From the NCBI GenBank assembly GCA_037138595.1, contig JBAXIB010000018.1:1-64000 (forward strand): DNA of 64,000 nucleotides, read 5' to 3'. A program made the translations under genes and the position numbers. Positions 18,336-26,349 of this stretch are shown one piece after another. The number at the start of each line of letters is the position of its first letter. Positions within the stretch are counted from its first letter, which is position 1. The notes under the pieces were generated by a model. It saw only the letters and a list, made by a program, of their open reading frames with translations, was not told the origin of the DNA and searched no databases. This stretch comes from UBA4742 sp037138595 (GTDB taxonomy: Bacteria; Actinomycetota; Acidimicrobiia; Acidimicrobiales; Acidimicrobilacustridaceae).

Positions 18336-19702
18336 CAGCGGTCAACCTCACCCAAGATCGGGTCAACTGACGAAATGACTGCGACCGCGTCAGCAATCAA
18401 GCCACCGTGCATCAGATGCGGAAGGGTCTGAAGATTCACAAAACTTGGACTGCGAATGTGCATCCGATAGGGGTTGGCGCTGCCATCGGAGACGATGTAA
18501 CAGCCAAGTTCCCCCCGTGGCGATTCAACCGCGCAATAGGCCTCACCTTCGGGCACTTTGAACCCTTCAGTGAAGATCTTGAAATGATGGATCAAGGCTT
18601 CCATTGACTCATCGATCCGAGCCCGCGGCGGCGGCGTGACCTTTTTGTCTTGAACGCGGTAGTCGCCCTTTGGCAGCTTGTCGATCACTTGATGCACGAT
18701 GCGAATCGACTCGCGAATCTCGTTGAGTCGAATCGCATAGCGGTCGAAACAATCGCCATAGGTGCCGACAACGACATCAAAGTCGACTTGGTCGTAGTTG
18801 AGATACGGCATGTCGCGCCGCAAATCCCACGCATAACCGGTCGAACGAAGGATCGGACCGGTTGTACCCAACGCAATGCACGTTTCGGTATCAATCGAAC
18901 CCACACCTTGCAACCGCTCACGCCAAATGGGCTGGCCGGTCAACAATGCGTCGTACTCGTCCAGGCGCGGCGGAATCATCTCAAGTAACCGCAGCAGATC
19001 GTCTCGCCACCCGTCCGGCAAATCGGCCGCGACGCCGCCGGGACGGATGTAATTGTGATTCATGCGAAGCCCGGTGACTTTCTCCAGGAATCGCAGCGTT
19101 TCTTCGCGTTCGCGCCAGCCGTAGAGCATCATAGAAACGGCACCGAGGTCCATACCGTTCGACGCCATGAACAACAGGTGCGAGGAGATCCGGTTGAGTT
19201 CGGTCATCAACATGCGAATCCAAGTGGCGCGCTCCGGCACTTCAATGTCCAGGAGTTTTTCAACCGTGAGCGAGAATGCCAGTTCCGAAAAAAGTGGTGA
19301 CGCGTAGTCCATGCGCGTGACGTTGGTGCATCCCTGCAAGTAGGACAGTTCTTCGCCAGTCCATTCCATACCGGTATGGAGGTACCCAATAATCGGTTTG
19401 GCGCGAAGCACCGTCTCGCCCTGAAGTTCCATCATGATTCGCAGCACGCCGTGGGTGCTCGGATGTTGTGGACCCATGTTGATGATCATGGTTTCGTCTT
19501 CAGAAAAATCGACTGCTGCACGATCATCGACAGCGATCGCTGCTGCATCGCTCTCGGCCATTCGCAAAACTGCGCCCGTTTCGCGCATCCGTTCAACGGC
19601 GCTCACGATGTCTCGGCTCGCGAGTTCCTGAGCGCCTTCAGACGTCAGCGCTGGGTCTTCAGTGATGCGGGTTCCGTCTTCGGACGAAGTCGTGAGGGTC
19701 AT
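18335..19702 (-). CDS. nuoD: NADH-quinone oxidoreductase subunit D (49-kDa type)
   Basis: Peripheral subunit forming the quinone site with NuoB, 455 residues. M-G-P-Q-H-P-S-T-H-G-V-L-R carries the quinone-site His, followed by Y-L-H-T-G-M-E-W and N-R-I-S-S-H-L. The ATG at 19702 is chosen because the longer frame to 19792 runs into nuoC; 13 nt separate it from the nuoC stop. About 70 polar residues precede the family core. Confidence 0.97.
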   Translation of the reverse strand: MTLTTSSEDGTRITEDPALTSEGAQELASRDIVSAVERMRETGAVLRMAESDAAAIAVDDRAAVDFSEDETMIINMGPQHPSTHGVLRIMMELQGETVLRAKPIIGYLHTGMEWTGEELSYLQGCTNVTRMDYASPLFSELAFSLTVEKLLDIEVPERATWIRMLMTELNRISSHLLFMASNGMDLGAVSMMLYGWREREETLRFLEKVTGLRMNHNYIRPGGVAADLPDGWRDDLLRLLEMIPPRLDEYDALLTGQPIWRERLQGVGSIDTETCIALGTTGPILRSTGYAWDLRRDMPYLNYDQVDFDVVVGTYGDCFDRYAIRLNEIRESIRIVHQVIDKLPKGDYRVQDKKVTPPPRARIDESMEALIHHFKIFTEGFKVPEGEAYCAVESPRGELGCYIVSDGSANPYRMHIRSPSFVNLQTLPHLMHGGLIADAVAVISSVDPILGEVDR

Positions 19703-19715
19703 GGTCGTCTCGATC

Positions 19716-20246
19716 TCAACGATTCGCCGGAGCGCCCTTGAACTGCACCGGGATTCGACCGGAGTCGTAGTCCTTGCGCAACGGATGACCAACCCAATCT
19801 TCGGGCATCAAAATTCGCGTCAGATCAGGGTGACCGATAAACGAAATACCAAACAGGTCGAATACTTCGCGCTCCATCGCTTCGGTACCCGGGTGCAATT
19901 CGAACAGCGAAACCACCGATGGCTCTTCGGCCGACACTTGCACCCGCAAGCGCAAGCGATTGCGCTCACGATGCGACATCAGCGTCACAATGACCTCAAA
20001 GCGCTCGGGGACAATCCCGTCAGGGAGCGTCCGGCCAGGATGGGTCAAATAATCCGCGGCGGTGACATCAAGACACATGTGATAGCCGTCGTTATGCAGC
20101 GTCTTCACGAGCGGAGAGAGCTGATCGGCAGTTGGATGCAAAACCTGCTGGCCATGAGACCAACTCACGGGTACACCGTGCATGGATTCAGGCGGTGCAA
20201 CCGCTGGAGCAACCGGTTCGGTAGCGGAAACGTCGGTATCGGTCAC
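19716..20246 (-). CDS. nuoC: NADH-quinone oxidoreductase subunit C (30-kDa type)
   Basis: Peripheral subunit, 176 residues. The signature reads M-E-R-E-V-F-D-L-F-G-I-S-F-I-G-H-P-D-L-T-R-I followed by D-W-x-G-H-P-L-R-K-D-Y. The ATG overlaps the nuoB stop. It is a stand-alone gene, not a NuoCD fusion. Confidence 0.96.
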   Translation of the reverse strand: MTDTDVSATEPVAPAVAPPESMHGVPVSWSHGQQVLHPTADQLSPLVKTLHNDGYHMCLDVTAADYLTHPGRTLPDGIVPERFEVIVTLMSHRERNRLRLRVQVSAEEPSVVSLFELHPGTEAMEREVFDLFGISFIGHPDLTRILMPEDWVGHPLRKDYDSGRIPVQFKGAPANR

Positions 20247-20854
20247 GCCTGGTCGACCGCCCCGTACAAACCACGCGTCGCCGAGAGTCCCACTCGCACA
20301 CCCGAGTCAGGCTGGCCGTCCCGCTGTTCGATGACCAGGCCCGCTCCTTCACCCGATCGCCGGGTGAGTTGTCCATCGCGAATTTGACCATGAAGCGTGA
20401 GAATCGCATGCAACAAAGTTTGGGGACCGGGAGGGCAGCCGGGCGCGTACACGTCAACGGGAACAACTTGATCGACCCCTTGCACGATCGCGTAGTTGTT
20501 GAACATGCCTCCACTCGAAGCACATACGCCCATCGAAATGACCCACTTCGGTTCCATCATCTGGTCATAGATCTGGCGCAAAACCGGAGCCATTTTTTGC
20601 GACACCCGCCCAGCAACAATCATCAAGTCGGCTTGCCGCGGCGAGGCGCGAAACACTTCCATGCCGTAGCGAGCCAGGTCGTAGTGAGGACCGCCCGCTG
20701 CCATCATTTCAATGGCACAGCATGCCAGGCCGAACGTTGCTGGCATGACGCTGCGACTGCGGGCCCACTTGACGAGTTCTTCAAGGTTCCCGGTGAGGAA
20801 GTTGTGGTTCAGCCCCTCGAGGCCTTTGTCCAAAAAGCCACCAGCTTCGGCCAT
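20243..20854 (-). CDS. nuoB: NADH-quinone oxidoreductase subunit B
   Basis: Carries the N2 [4Fe-4S] cluster. Ligands C45-C46 (L-A-C-C-A-I-E-M-M), C111 (G-V-C-A-S-S-G-G) and C140 (P-G-C-P-P-G-P). 203 residues, with a C-terminal tail of about 45 residues after the conserved fold. It begins one nt after the nuoA stop. Confidence 0.97.
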   Translation of the reverse strand: MAEAGGFLDKGLEGLNHNFLTGNLEELVKWARSRSVMPATFGLACCAIEMMAAGGPHYDLARYGMEVFRASPRQADLMIVAGRVSQKMAPVLRQIYDQMMEPKWVISMGVCASSGGMFNNYAIVQGVDQVVPVDVYAPGCPPGPQTLLHAILTLHGQIRDGQLTRRSGEGAGLVIEQRDGQPDSGVRVGLSATRGLYGAVDQA

Positions 20855-21334
20855 TTAGGCTGCCTCGCCGGTCGACTCGACCGGACGGCCTTCAAGGCCT
20901 ACCCGACGAATGGTTGACGTGGACGTTCTAGCTGGAGCAACAACGCCACCACGGCGCAGTTGTTTGACTGGTCCCCAATCGAGCGCACCATTGCTGATCA
21001 GGTAAACGAACGACTCGAACACGGCCGCCGCAAAAATCACAATTGCAAAAATCCCGAACGGGCCGAGCGAGCGATAGACGATTGCCCACGGGAACAAAAA
21101 GATGATTTCGATATCGAACACAATGAAAATCATCGCCACCAAAAAGAACCGAACCGGAAAACGCTGCGGTGGCTCATGATCGGCCACGATCCCGCACTCA
21201 TAGGGCGCGTTCTTAGCGACCGTCGGATTTCGAGGAGCCAATAACTTCGACGCGACTCGACTGATCGCGCCGAACGCGATCGTCAAGACCAACATCACGA
21301 AGATTGGCAGGTACTGAGCCATCGAGTCAGGCAT
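20855..21334 (-). CDS. nuoA: NADH-quinone oxidoreductase subunit A
   Basis: Three-helix membrane subunit, 159 residues, first gene of nuoA-N. The loop after helix 1 reads Y-E-C-G, with the conserved Cys that is Ser in the second copy; F-D-I-E-I-I-F-L-F-P-W-A marks helix 2. The C-terminus has a ~35-residue basic tail. The ATG at 21334 overlaps the end of the upstream gene by 8 nt; an ATG at 21322 is a possible alternative. Confidence 0.96.
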   Translation of the reverse strand: MPDSMAQYLPIFVMLVLTIAFGAISRVASKLLAPRNPTVAKNAPYECGIVADHEPPQRFPVRFFLVAMIFIVFDIEIIFLFPWAIVYRSLGPFGIFAIVIFAAAVFESFVYLISNGALDWGPVKQLRRGGVVAPARTSTSTIRRVGLEGRPVESTGEAA

Positions 21335-22322
21335 CCACGGATTCAGCGGCTTCGATGTTTTTCTTCAACGTCTTATCCCGATAATGCAACAGCAGGACAA
21401 AGACAATGAACAGCGAGAAGCAGATCACAAAGTATGTACCAGGCAGAAGTCGAACGTTTCCGAGGTCGCGCACGAGCACCACCCAAACGACTGGTTTGGA
21501 TGCGTCAGCGACTGGAATCGGCGGCGCTTCGCCTGGCTTGGCCGTTTGTGGCACGACTTGTTGAACCTGAACCACCGCGTAGTGCGGGGGGTGCTTGTAG
21601 TTCACGAGTTTGTCGATCTTGTACTGAATGCGACAGAACACATCGTCGGGAATCAGGTTGCCAGGATGCGTTTCGCCCGGGCAGTACTCAGCCCGAGTCG
21701 GCTTGCCACCGAACTCATAGACGCTGAGCTTTTTGTAATCTGACGTGGCCTCGAAAAACTTGCTTGTCGTCGTAAGCGCGGCGTCCGCGGCCGCTTGCGC
21801 TTCACCGGCGGCCGACGCGGCCGTTAGGTGCCACCCGTTCAGATTGAGCGTGCCATCCGCACCAGTCTTTGAGATGTACTGCGAAATGATCTCCGGGTGC
21901 GACGACTGAATATCGCTCAAGCTCGCACCGGCTGGATTCGCGAAATCTTTCTGTAGCTCGGGATGGTCGGCAATGATCTGCGCCGCGCTCGGAAATGCCC
22001 CTGGATGCGCGTCAATCAAGGCCTGTATCGCCGCTGTTTGGGGCTGTCCCCCTGAATCCACATAAATCTCGACGGGCTTCCAACTGGCATTCGTGCCTCG
22101 TGGACCAATCGCTGGCGGAGAAATCCACCAGGTCAGCGTGAGGATGGTGAGCCATCCGAACAGTCCAGCAAACGCGATCAACATGCCCAGTCGGGCACCG
22201 GTATTTGTTGCCAACAACAAATACGTTGACCCACAAAGCACGACGAATCCCGTCAGTACAACGAGGATGCCGCGGATACCCGGGTTGAAGCCGATTCCGG
22301 CGATGGTGATGAGATGACGCAT
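21327..22322 (-). CDS. Membrane protein of unknown function between the cytochrome and nuo genes
   Basis: 331 residues, not recognised. Two hydrophobic segments near residues 15-37 and 45-67, a soluble region of about 220 residues, a third helix near 297-317 and a basic C-terminal tail (R-D-K-T-L-K-K-N), so the large domain is predicted on the outer face of the membrane. It contains an Ala-rich helical stretch and two Cys (E-Y-C-P-G-E and V-F-C-R-I), which could form a disulfide; there are no haem or Fe-S motifs. It starts 5 nt after the di-haem cytochrome c gene and its end overlaps nuoA, so it is firmly inside the respiratory operon. A structural or assembly role linking the two complexes is only a guess. 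Confidence 0.85.
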   Translation of the reverse strand: MRHLITIAGIGFNPGIRGILVVLTGFVVLCGSTYLLLATNTGARLGMLIAFAGLFGWLTILTLTWWISPPAIGPRGTNASWKPVEIYVDSGGQPQTAAIQALIDAHPGAFPSAAQIIADHPELQKDFANPAGASLSDIQSSHPEIISQYISKTGADGTLNLNGWHLTAASAAGEAQAAADAALTTTSKFFEATSDYKKLSVYEFGGKPTRAEYCPGETHPGNLIPDDVFCRIQYKIDKLVNYKHPPHYAVVQVQQVVPQTAKPGEAPPIPVADASKPVVWVVLVRDLGNVRLLPGTYFVICFSLFIVFVLLLHYRDKTLKKNIEAAESVDA

Positions 22323-22327
22323 TGGGG

Positions 22328-23458
22328 TCAGAGGCTCCGCTCGTAGGCCACGACTGCGGCGATCTGGTCCTGGGTGTACATGGTCTGGGCCGGGTTCATA
22401 CCGTTGGCTTTCGCCTCGGCCGGAACAATGGCATTGGGGTTGAGGCCGAACCCGGGCATTTGCCCGTCGCCGATACCGCCCTTGCCGTAGGGCTTGCCCA
22501 ACTCTGAACCGATCGAAATGAACTCCTGTTGCTGGGCGGCGGTTTCGAACTGACGAAGCTCACTGCCACCGGTCAAGTTGTAGCCAAGGCCTCCGCCGCC
22601 ACCGGCAACTTCTGGCTTTCCATAGGACCAACCCTTGGTGTGGCAACGCGCGCACGAGTACGCGCCTGATGCGAAACCGTCGAACTCACCCATGTTGAAT
22701 AACGCTTCACCGAGCGTTTTCCACTTCGCCGCTTCGGTCGTTCCATACAGGGTGCATTGTTGCGCTGCGTCGGGTTTGCACACCAAGTCGATCTCGCCTT
22801 GAAGCGCAGTCTGGGATGCATCCGAGGTCAACTGGATGCTGTAGAGATAGGCGATGACATCGTCGAGTTGCTGTTCGGTGAGCGGACCGCCACCAGGTGC
22901 ACCCCACGCCGGCATTGGCGAGTTCTGCCGGCCGTAGTTGAGGATGTATTTCACCTCAGCTTGCGAGTAACGGAACAGCACCGTGTTGAGCGCGGGGGCT
23001 TTCCAACTGACCTGCGCCACGAAGTCGCCGTTGGCGTTCAACAAGGTGTAATCCTTGACGCCGCCGACTCCGGCCGGGCCATGACAACCCGAACATTGGG
23101 CCTTTACGTTGTAAATCGTCTGGCCTCGCGAGATGAACTCTTCTTTGAACTGCGCGACGGCACCTGCTTGGCGACCCGGCTCCGCGAGCCAATAGGCCGG
23201 CAGACTGATCGCGATCACCACGAGCACCACGAGACCGAGCCCGAGAGTTCGATCAAGTTTTTTGCCTTCGAGTTCCTCGTCGTCAAGGTATTCCTTGCGG
23301 TTGGCCGCAAGTTCAATTTCGGCACCGATTTCCGAGCGGCTTCGGCGCATATTGGCCACGACCGCAATCGCGAAACCGGCGATCAACACGACGGCGATAA
23401 CGCCACCAATTGCCGATGCGGCTGTGGCGAAGATGGGATGGCTGGCGTGAACCGGCAT
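22328..23458 (-). CDS. Membrane-anchored di-haem cytochrome c of the quinol:cytochrome c reductase
   Basis: 376 residues with two covalent haem sites, C122-S-G-C-H126 and C269-A-R-C-H273, on the outer face. Two N-terminal transmembrane segments (about residues 10-35 and 72-92) are separated by an acidic cytoplasmic loop (E-Y-L-D-D-E-E-L-E). It would take electrons from the Rieske protein, analogous to QcrC or cytochrome c1. Met ligand candidates lie in P-M-P-A-W-G and G-Q-M-P-G-F. The ATG at 23458 overlaps the Rieske stop as TGATG; a start at 23482 would lie inside the Rieske gene. The two-helix topology differs from the single C-terminal anchor of classical actinobacterial QcrC. Confidence 0.9.
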   Translation of the reverse strand: MPVHASHPIFATAASAIGGVIAVVLIAGFAIAVVANMRRSRSEIGAEIELAANRKEYLDDEELEGKKLDRTLGLGLVVLVVIAISLPAYWLAEPGRQAGAVAQFKEEFISRGQTIYNVKAQCSGCHGPAGVGGVKDYTLLNANGDFVAQVSWKAPALNTVLFRYSQAEVKYILNYGRQNSPMPAWGAPGGGPLTEQQLDDVIAYLYSIQLTSDASQTALQGEIDLVCKPDAAQQCTLYGTTEAAKWKTLGEALFNMGEFDGFASGAYSCARCHTKGWSYGKPEVAGGGGGLGYNLTGGSELRQFETAAQQQEFISIGSELGKPYGKGGIGDGQMPGFGLNPNAIVPAEAKANGMNPAQTMYTQDQIAAVVAYERSL

Positions 23459-24315
23459 CAGTGCGCGGCACCTCCTACGCAATGGGGGCCTTCAGCTTCT
23501 TGCCCAGTGGTGTTGGTCCCGATGGGGGGTCCCTGGATGACGGTTCCGGTATCGACATTCAGCACGCCGTCGGTTACTTCGGTCACGAAGCGATCCATCC
23601 CGCGCGGAGCCGGACCGCCCTTTTTCTCACCGGCTTGGTTGTATTGCGATCCGTGACAGGGGCACTCGAACCATTGGGACGTCGCGCACGACGGCACACG
23701 ACAGCCGAGGTGAGGGCACTTCTGATACACGACGACGATGCCCGCTTCCATCGAATTGAGCACTGGCTTCGAGTAAACAGCCTTGGCTTTATCGACCGCT
23801 GAACTCGGGTAATTCGTCATCCACATGCGACCTTCGGCGTTGTACAAAAAGCCCTTACTCGCGGTGATTTGCGCCGCCAGGTCTGTAACCTTGCCAACCC
23901 GAATTTTCGACCCGAAACCACCTTTGGGCACTGGCCAAAGCATGGCAAGGACCGCAGCGGCGAACCCCGACAAGCTCAGGCCCATGAAGATGATGATGCT
24001 GCGATTGAAAAACTGCCGGCGTGTGACCCCGATGACCTCGGGGTCTGGCGGCACATAGGCCGTGATATCGGCTCCGCCCACCGTCACGAGTTCGGCTGGA
24101 CGGCGTTCCAAGGCTGCAGCGGCTTCGACGTCTTTTGCCGTCGAACTGCCGGCTTCGCTCGGTTCGACCTTCGCCTCACCTCGATCGCGTTTGCGAGTTT
24201 CGCGCGAAAGTTGACCGGTAGCGGTTTCAACATCGCGACGGCGCATCGATGAAAACACCACGGCCACTGCGAGCAGCAGAAAAACGACGGCTATGAGAAT
24301 GAAGATGATGGTCAT
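23458..24315 (-). CDS. qcrA: Rieske [2Fe-2S] protein of the quinol:cytochrome c reductase
   Basis: 285 residues. Rieske motifs C200-P-H202-L-G-C205 and C218-P-C220-H221: C200, H202, C218 and H221 bind the [2Fe-2S] cluster and C205-C220 form the usual disulfide. There are two hydrophobic segments: residues 1-23 and 107-128, the latter preceded by T-R-R-Q-F-F-N, a twin-arginine-like signal as in other Rieske proteins. Between them lies a charged, A- and E-rich cytoplasmic stretch. The ATG at 24315 was chosen over an upstream in-frame start because it begins the first helix directly. It accepts electrons from menaquinol at the outer quinol site. Confidence 0.93.
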   Translation of the reverse strand: MTIIFILIAVVFLLLAVAVVFSSMRRRDVETATGQLSRETRKRDRGEAKVEPSEAGSSTAKDVEAAAALERRPAELVTVGGADITAYVPPDPEVIGVTRRQFFNRSIIIFMGLSLSGFAAAVLAMLWPVPKGGFGSKIRVGKVTDLAAQITASKGFLYNAEGRMWMTNYPSSAVDKAKAVYSKPVLNSMEAGIVVVYQKCPHLGCRVPSCATSQWFECPCHGSQYNQAGEKKGGPAPRGMDRFVTEVTDGVLNVDTGTVIQGPPIGTNTTGQEAEGPHCVGGAAH

Positions 24316-24334
24316 AAGGAGTCTCGGTTGTCGA

Positions 24335-25111
24335 TCAGAGTTCGAAGAAAAGGCCTGAAGTCCAAGGCGTAACGAAGTTGAATCCTGGTCCGCGGAAGAA
24401 CGAACCAATGATTACCAAAACCGCCCAAAACATCAGGAACATGGTGAATATCGAAATAGCGAATTTGCGATCTTCGGGTCGGTTCGACGGGTTCTTGTCA
24501 AGGTATGGAGCCAAGATGAGCAAGAAAATACCCATGCCCGGAATCGTCACTCCCGCAACCATTGGGTGAAACATGGTGAGGAGTTCCTGCAACCCAAGGA
24601 AATACCAGGGTGCTTTAGACGGGTTTGGGGTCTCGTTCACGTTGGCCAACTCGAGCAGCGGCGCATTCACGAAGATCGAAAAGATCAGAGTGAAAGCGGT
24701 CATCACGAGGGCGGCAACGAACTCGACGGCCAACAAGTGAGGCCAAACATGAACCTTGTCCATTGGCGTCGACTTGATGTCTTGAATCGAACCCGATTTC
24801 ACGACGGTTAGCAGTCGTTGGGTGTGGCCGCCTGGGCCGGTCGCCATCGGCGGTGGTGCCGCGGTCGCGACCGCTCCACCGCCCGACGCAGCGACTAAAG
24901 CCCCACCGTCGCCACTATCGGCTGCTTTCGCCGCTTTCGCCGCCTTTGACCGTTCGAGCAGGTGGGCCGGAATCCCTGAATCGGCCGCGTCGGGTGCAGC
25001 AGCTGCTTCGGGGGCCGCGGAATCAGCGGCCGCGGCGGCCGCTTTCGCGTCTTCAGACTTTTGGCGCGCCGCTTCGGCACGCTTACGGAGATGTTCAGGG
25101 AGTTCAGTCAT
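24335..25111 (-). CDS. petD: Cytochrome b C-terminal part, PetD / subunit IV-like, with Ala-rich N-terminal tail
   Basis: 258 residues. The C-terminal ~150 residues carry three transmembrane helices like b6f subunit IV; K-A-P-W-Y-F-L-G-L-Q-E-L-L lies where the quinol-site P-E-W-Y loop is found in other families. The first ~100 residues are a low-complexity Ala-rich tail on the cytoplasmic side containing two copies of a short motif: L-P-E-H-L-R-K-R-A (4-12) and I-P-A-H-L-L-E-R-S (47-55). A related motif opens the cytochrome c encoded at 27111. It starts 19 nt after the PetB-like gene. Splitting cytochrome b into two genes is b6f-like and unlike the fused QcrB of most actinobacteria. Confidence 0.9.
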   Translation of the reverse strand: MTELPEHLRKRAEAARQKSEDAKAAAAAADSAAPEAAAAPDAADSGIPAHLLERSKAAKAAKAADSGDGGALVAASGGGAVATAAPPPMATGPGGHTQRLLTVVKSGSIQDIKSTPMDKVHVWPHLLAVEFVAALVMTAFTLIFSIFVNAPLLELANVNETPNPSKAPWYFLGLQELLTMFHPMVAGVTIPGMGIFLLILAPYLDKNPSNRPEDRKFAISIFTMFLMFWAVLVIIGSFFRGPGFNFVTPWTSGLFFEL

Positions 25112-25130
25112 GGCGTCTCACTATCTCGAT

Positions 25131-25904
25131 CTAAAGCGGACCGGAGATGCCGCCGTCTTTGCGCACCCGCCAGAAGTGGATGGCCAAGAAAATGACGGTC
25201 ACGAACGGAACAAATAAGACATGAAGCACGTACCACCGCAACAGCGTGTCGGTGCCTATTTCCTTGCCGCCGAGCAGCACGAAGCGAACTTGATCGCCGA
25301 ATACAGGGGTATAGCCCATCATGTTGGTACCCACGGTCACAGCCCACAATGCGAGTTGATCCCACGGCAACAGGTATCCGGTGAACGACAACAGCAGCGT
25401 CAGCGTCAACAAGATGACACCGATAACCCAGTTGAACTCCCGTGGTGGCTTGTACGCGCCGTGGTAGAACACGCGGGCCATGTGCAAAAAGACCGAAAGC
25501 ACCATCAGGTGCGCGGCCCACCGATGCATATTTCGCACCAATAAGCCAAAGGTCACCGAGGTCTGCAGCGTGTAGATGTCGTTCCACGCCTGGGCTGCCG
25601 TCGGGCGATAGAAGAACATCAAGAAGATGCCGGTGACGGTTAGCAAGATGAACAAGAAGAAACTGAGGCCACCCAAGCACAAGGTGTACGAAACCTTGAC
25701 TGCATGGCGCTTCACCTTCACCGGGTGGAGGTGGTAGAGCACGCTATTCATAATGACGTAGGAGCGATTTCGGGGGCTATCGCTGTAGCCCTTCCGGAAA
25801 ACCGAGCCTGGTCGGAAGATGGAGTTCCAAGCCTGCGAGCCCTGAACGGACTCGTTGAACTCGGCCATCTTGCTCTTACCACTTGGTGGCATGGTCTTAG
25901 CCAA
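25131..25904 (-). CDS. qcrB: Cytochrome b N-terminal part, PetB / cytochrome b6-like
   Basis: 257 residues, four-helix di-haem cytochrome b. Haem ligands are H127 and H141 in helix B and H228 and H243 in helix D; the 14-residue spacing in helix D and the ending R-K-D-G-G-I-S-G-P-L are features of the b6 rather than the bc1 type. C76 in T-L-C-L-G-G aligns with the Cys that covalently holds haem ci in cytochrome b6 (Y-C-L-G-G). The TTG start at 25904 has AAGGA 7 nt upstream; an ATG at 25892 is the alternative. It oxidises menaquinol together with the PetD-like and Rieske subunits. Confidence 0.93.
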   Translation of the reverse strand: MAKTMPPSGKSKMAEFNESVQGSQAWNSIFRPGSVFRKGYSDSPRNRSYVIMNSVLYHLHPVKVKRHAVKVSYTLCLGGLSFFLFILLTVTGIFLMFFYRPTAAQAWNDIYTLQTSVTFGLLVRNMHRWAAHLMVLSVFLHMARVFYHGAYKPPREFNWVIGVILLTLTLLLSFTGYLLPWDQLALWAVTVGTNMMGYTPVFGDQVRFVLLGGKEIGTDTLLRWYVLHVLFVPFVTVIFLAIHFWRVRKDGGISGPL

Positions 25905-25928
25905 GGTCAGTTCCTTTGTGCTGTGCCG

Positions 25929-26345
25929 TCATCCGAGCCGCATTCCATAGCCGTAGCCATACGATGCGGTGCGCTGGTGGGGATCACCGTCGGCGGGTGC
26001 AGAACCCACCTTGCCGAGAATAATCACGCCTGTGGGACACCGATCAACGCAAAGCGCGCAACGGGTACAGACGTCGTCGTCGATCACGAAAACGGAATGG
26101 TCGCCTGGGTCGGCGCCGGGGAGTTCGGTACCGATCGCCTCGTCAACAACCTCGGTTTTCACCAAAAAGATGCATTTCCAGGGGCAAATATCGACACAGC
26201 CTTCGCAGGTAATGCACTCGGACTGATCGATATGGATGAATTGCTTGGGTTTGACCGCCTTGGACAACCACTCGGCATCGACTTCTTGAAGAACATAATC
26301 ATCAAGAAATTTCGGCATCGGCGGGTTCGCATCGGTACGGGCCAT
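25929..26345 (-). CDS. Two-cluster [4Fe-4S] ferredoxin-type protein of the respiratory operon
   Basis: 138 residues. Two four-Cys motifs: C44, C47, C50, C54 (with an extra C58) and C93, C96, C99, C103, separated by about 40 residues, so likely two [4Fe-4S] clusters. N- and C-terminal extensions (the C-terminus is rich in G and Y) surround the core; there is no transmembrane segment, so it should sit on the cytoplasmic face. It lies 24 nt upstream of the cytochrome b gene. It could be an extra subunit passing electrons between cytoplasmic donors and the b6f-like complex, or the electron donor of the NuoEFG-less complex I; the sequence does not decide. Confidence 0.88.
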   Translation of the reverse strand: MARTDANPPMPKFLDDYVLQEVDAEWLSKAVKPKQFIHIDQSECITCEGCVDICPWKCIFLVKTEVVDEAIGTELPGADPGDHSVFVIDDDVCTRCALCVDRCPTGVIILGKVGSAPADGDPHQRTASYGYGYGMRLG

Positions 26346-26349
26346 GGGA

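Noticed and set aside
22757..23656. Long plus-strand open frame (299 codons) opposite the di-haem cytochrome c gene
   Set aside because: It lies wholly antisense to a gene with clear haem motifs, its translation has no recognisable domain, and it is explained by codon bias of the real gene.
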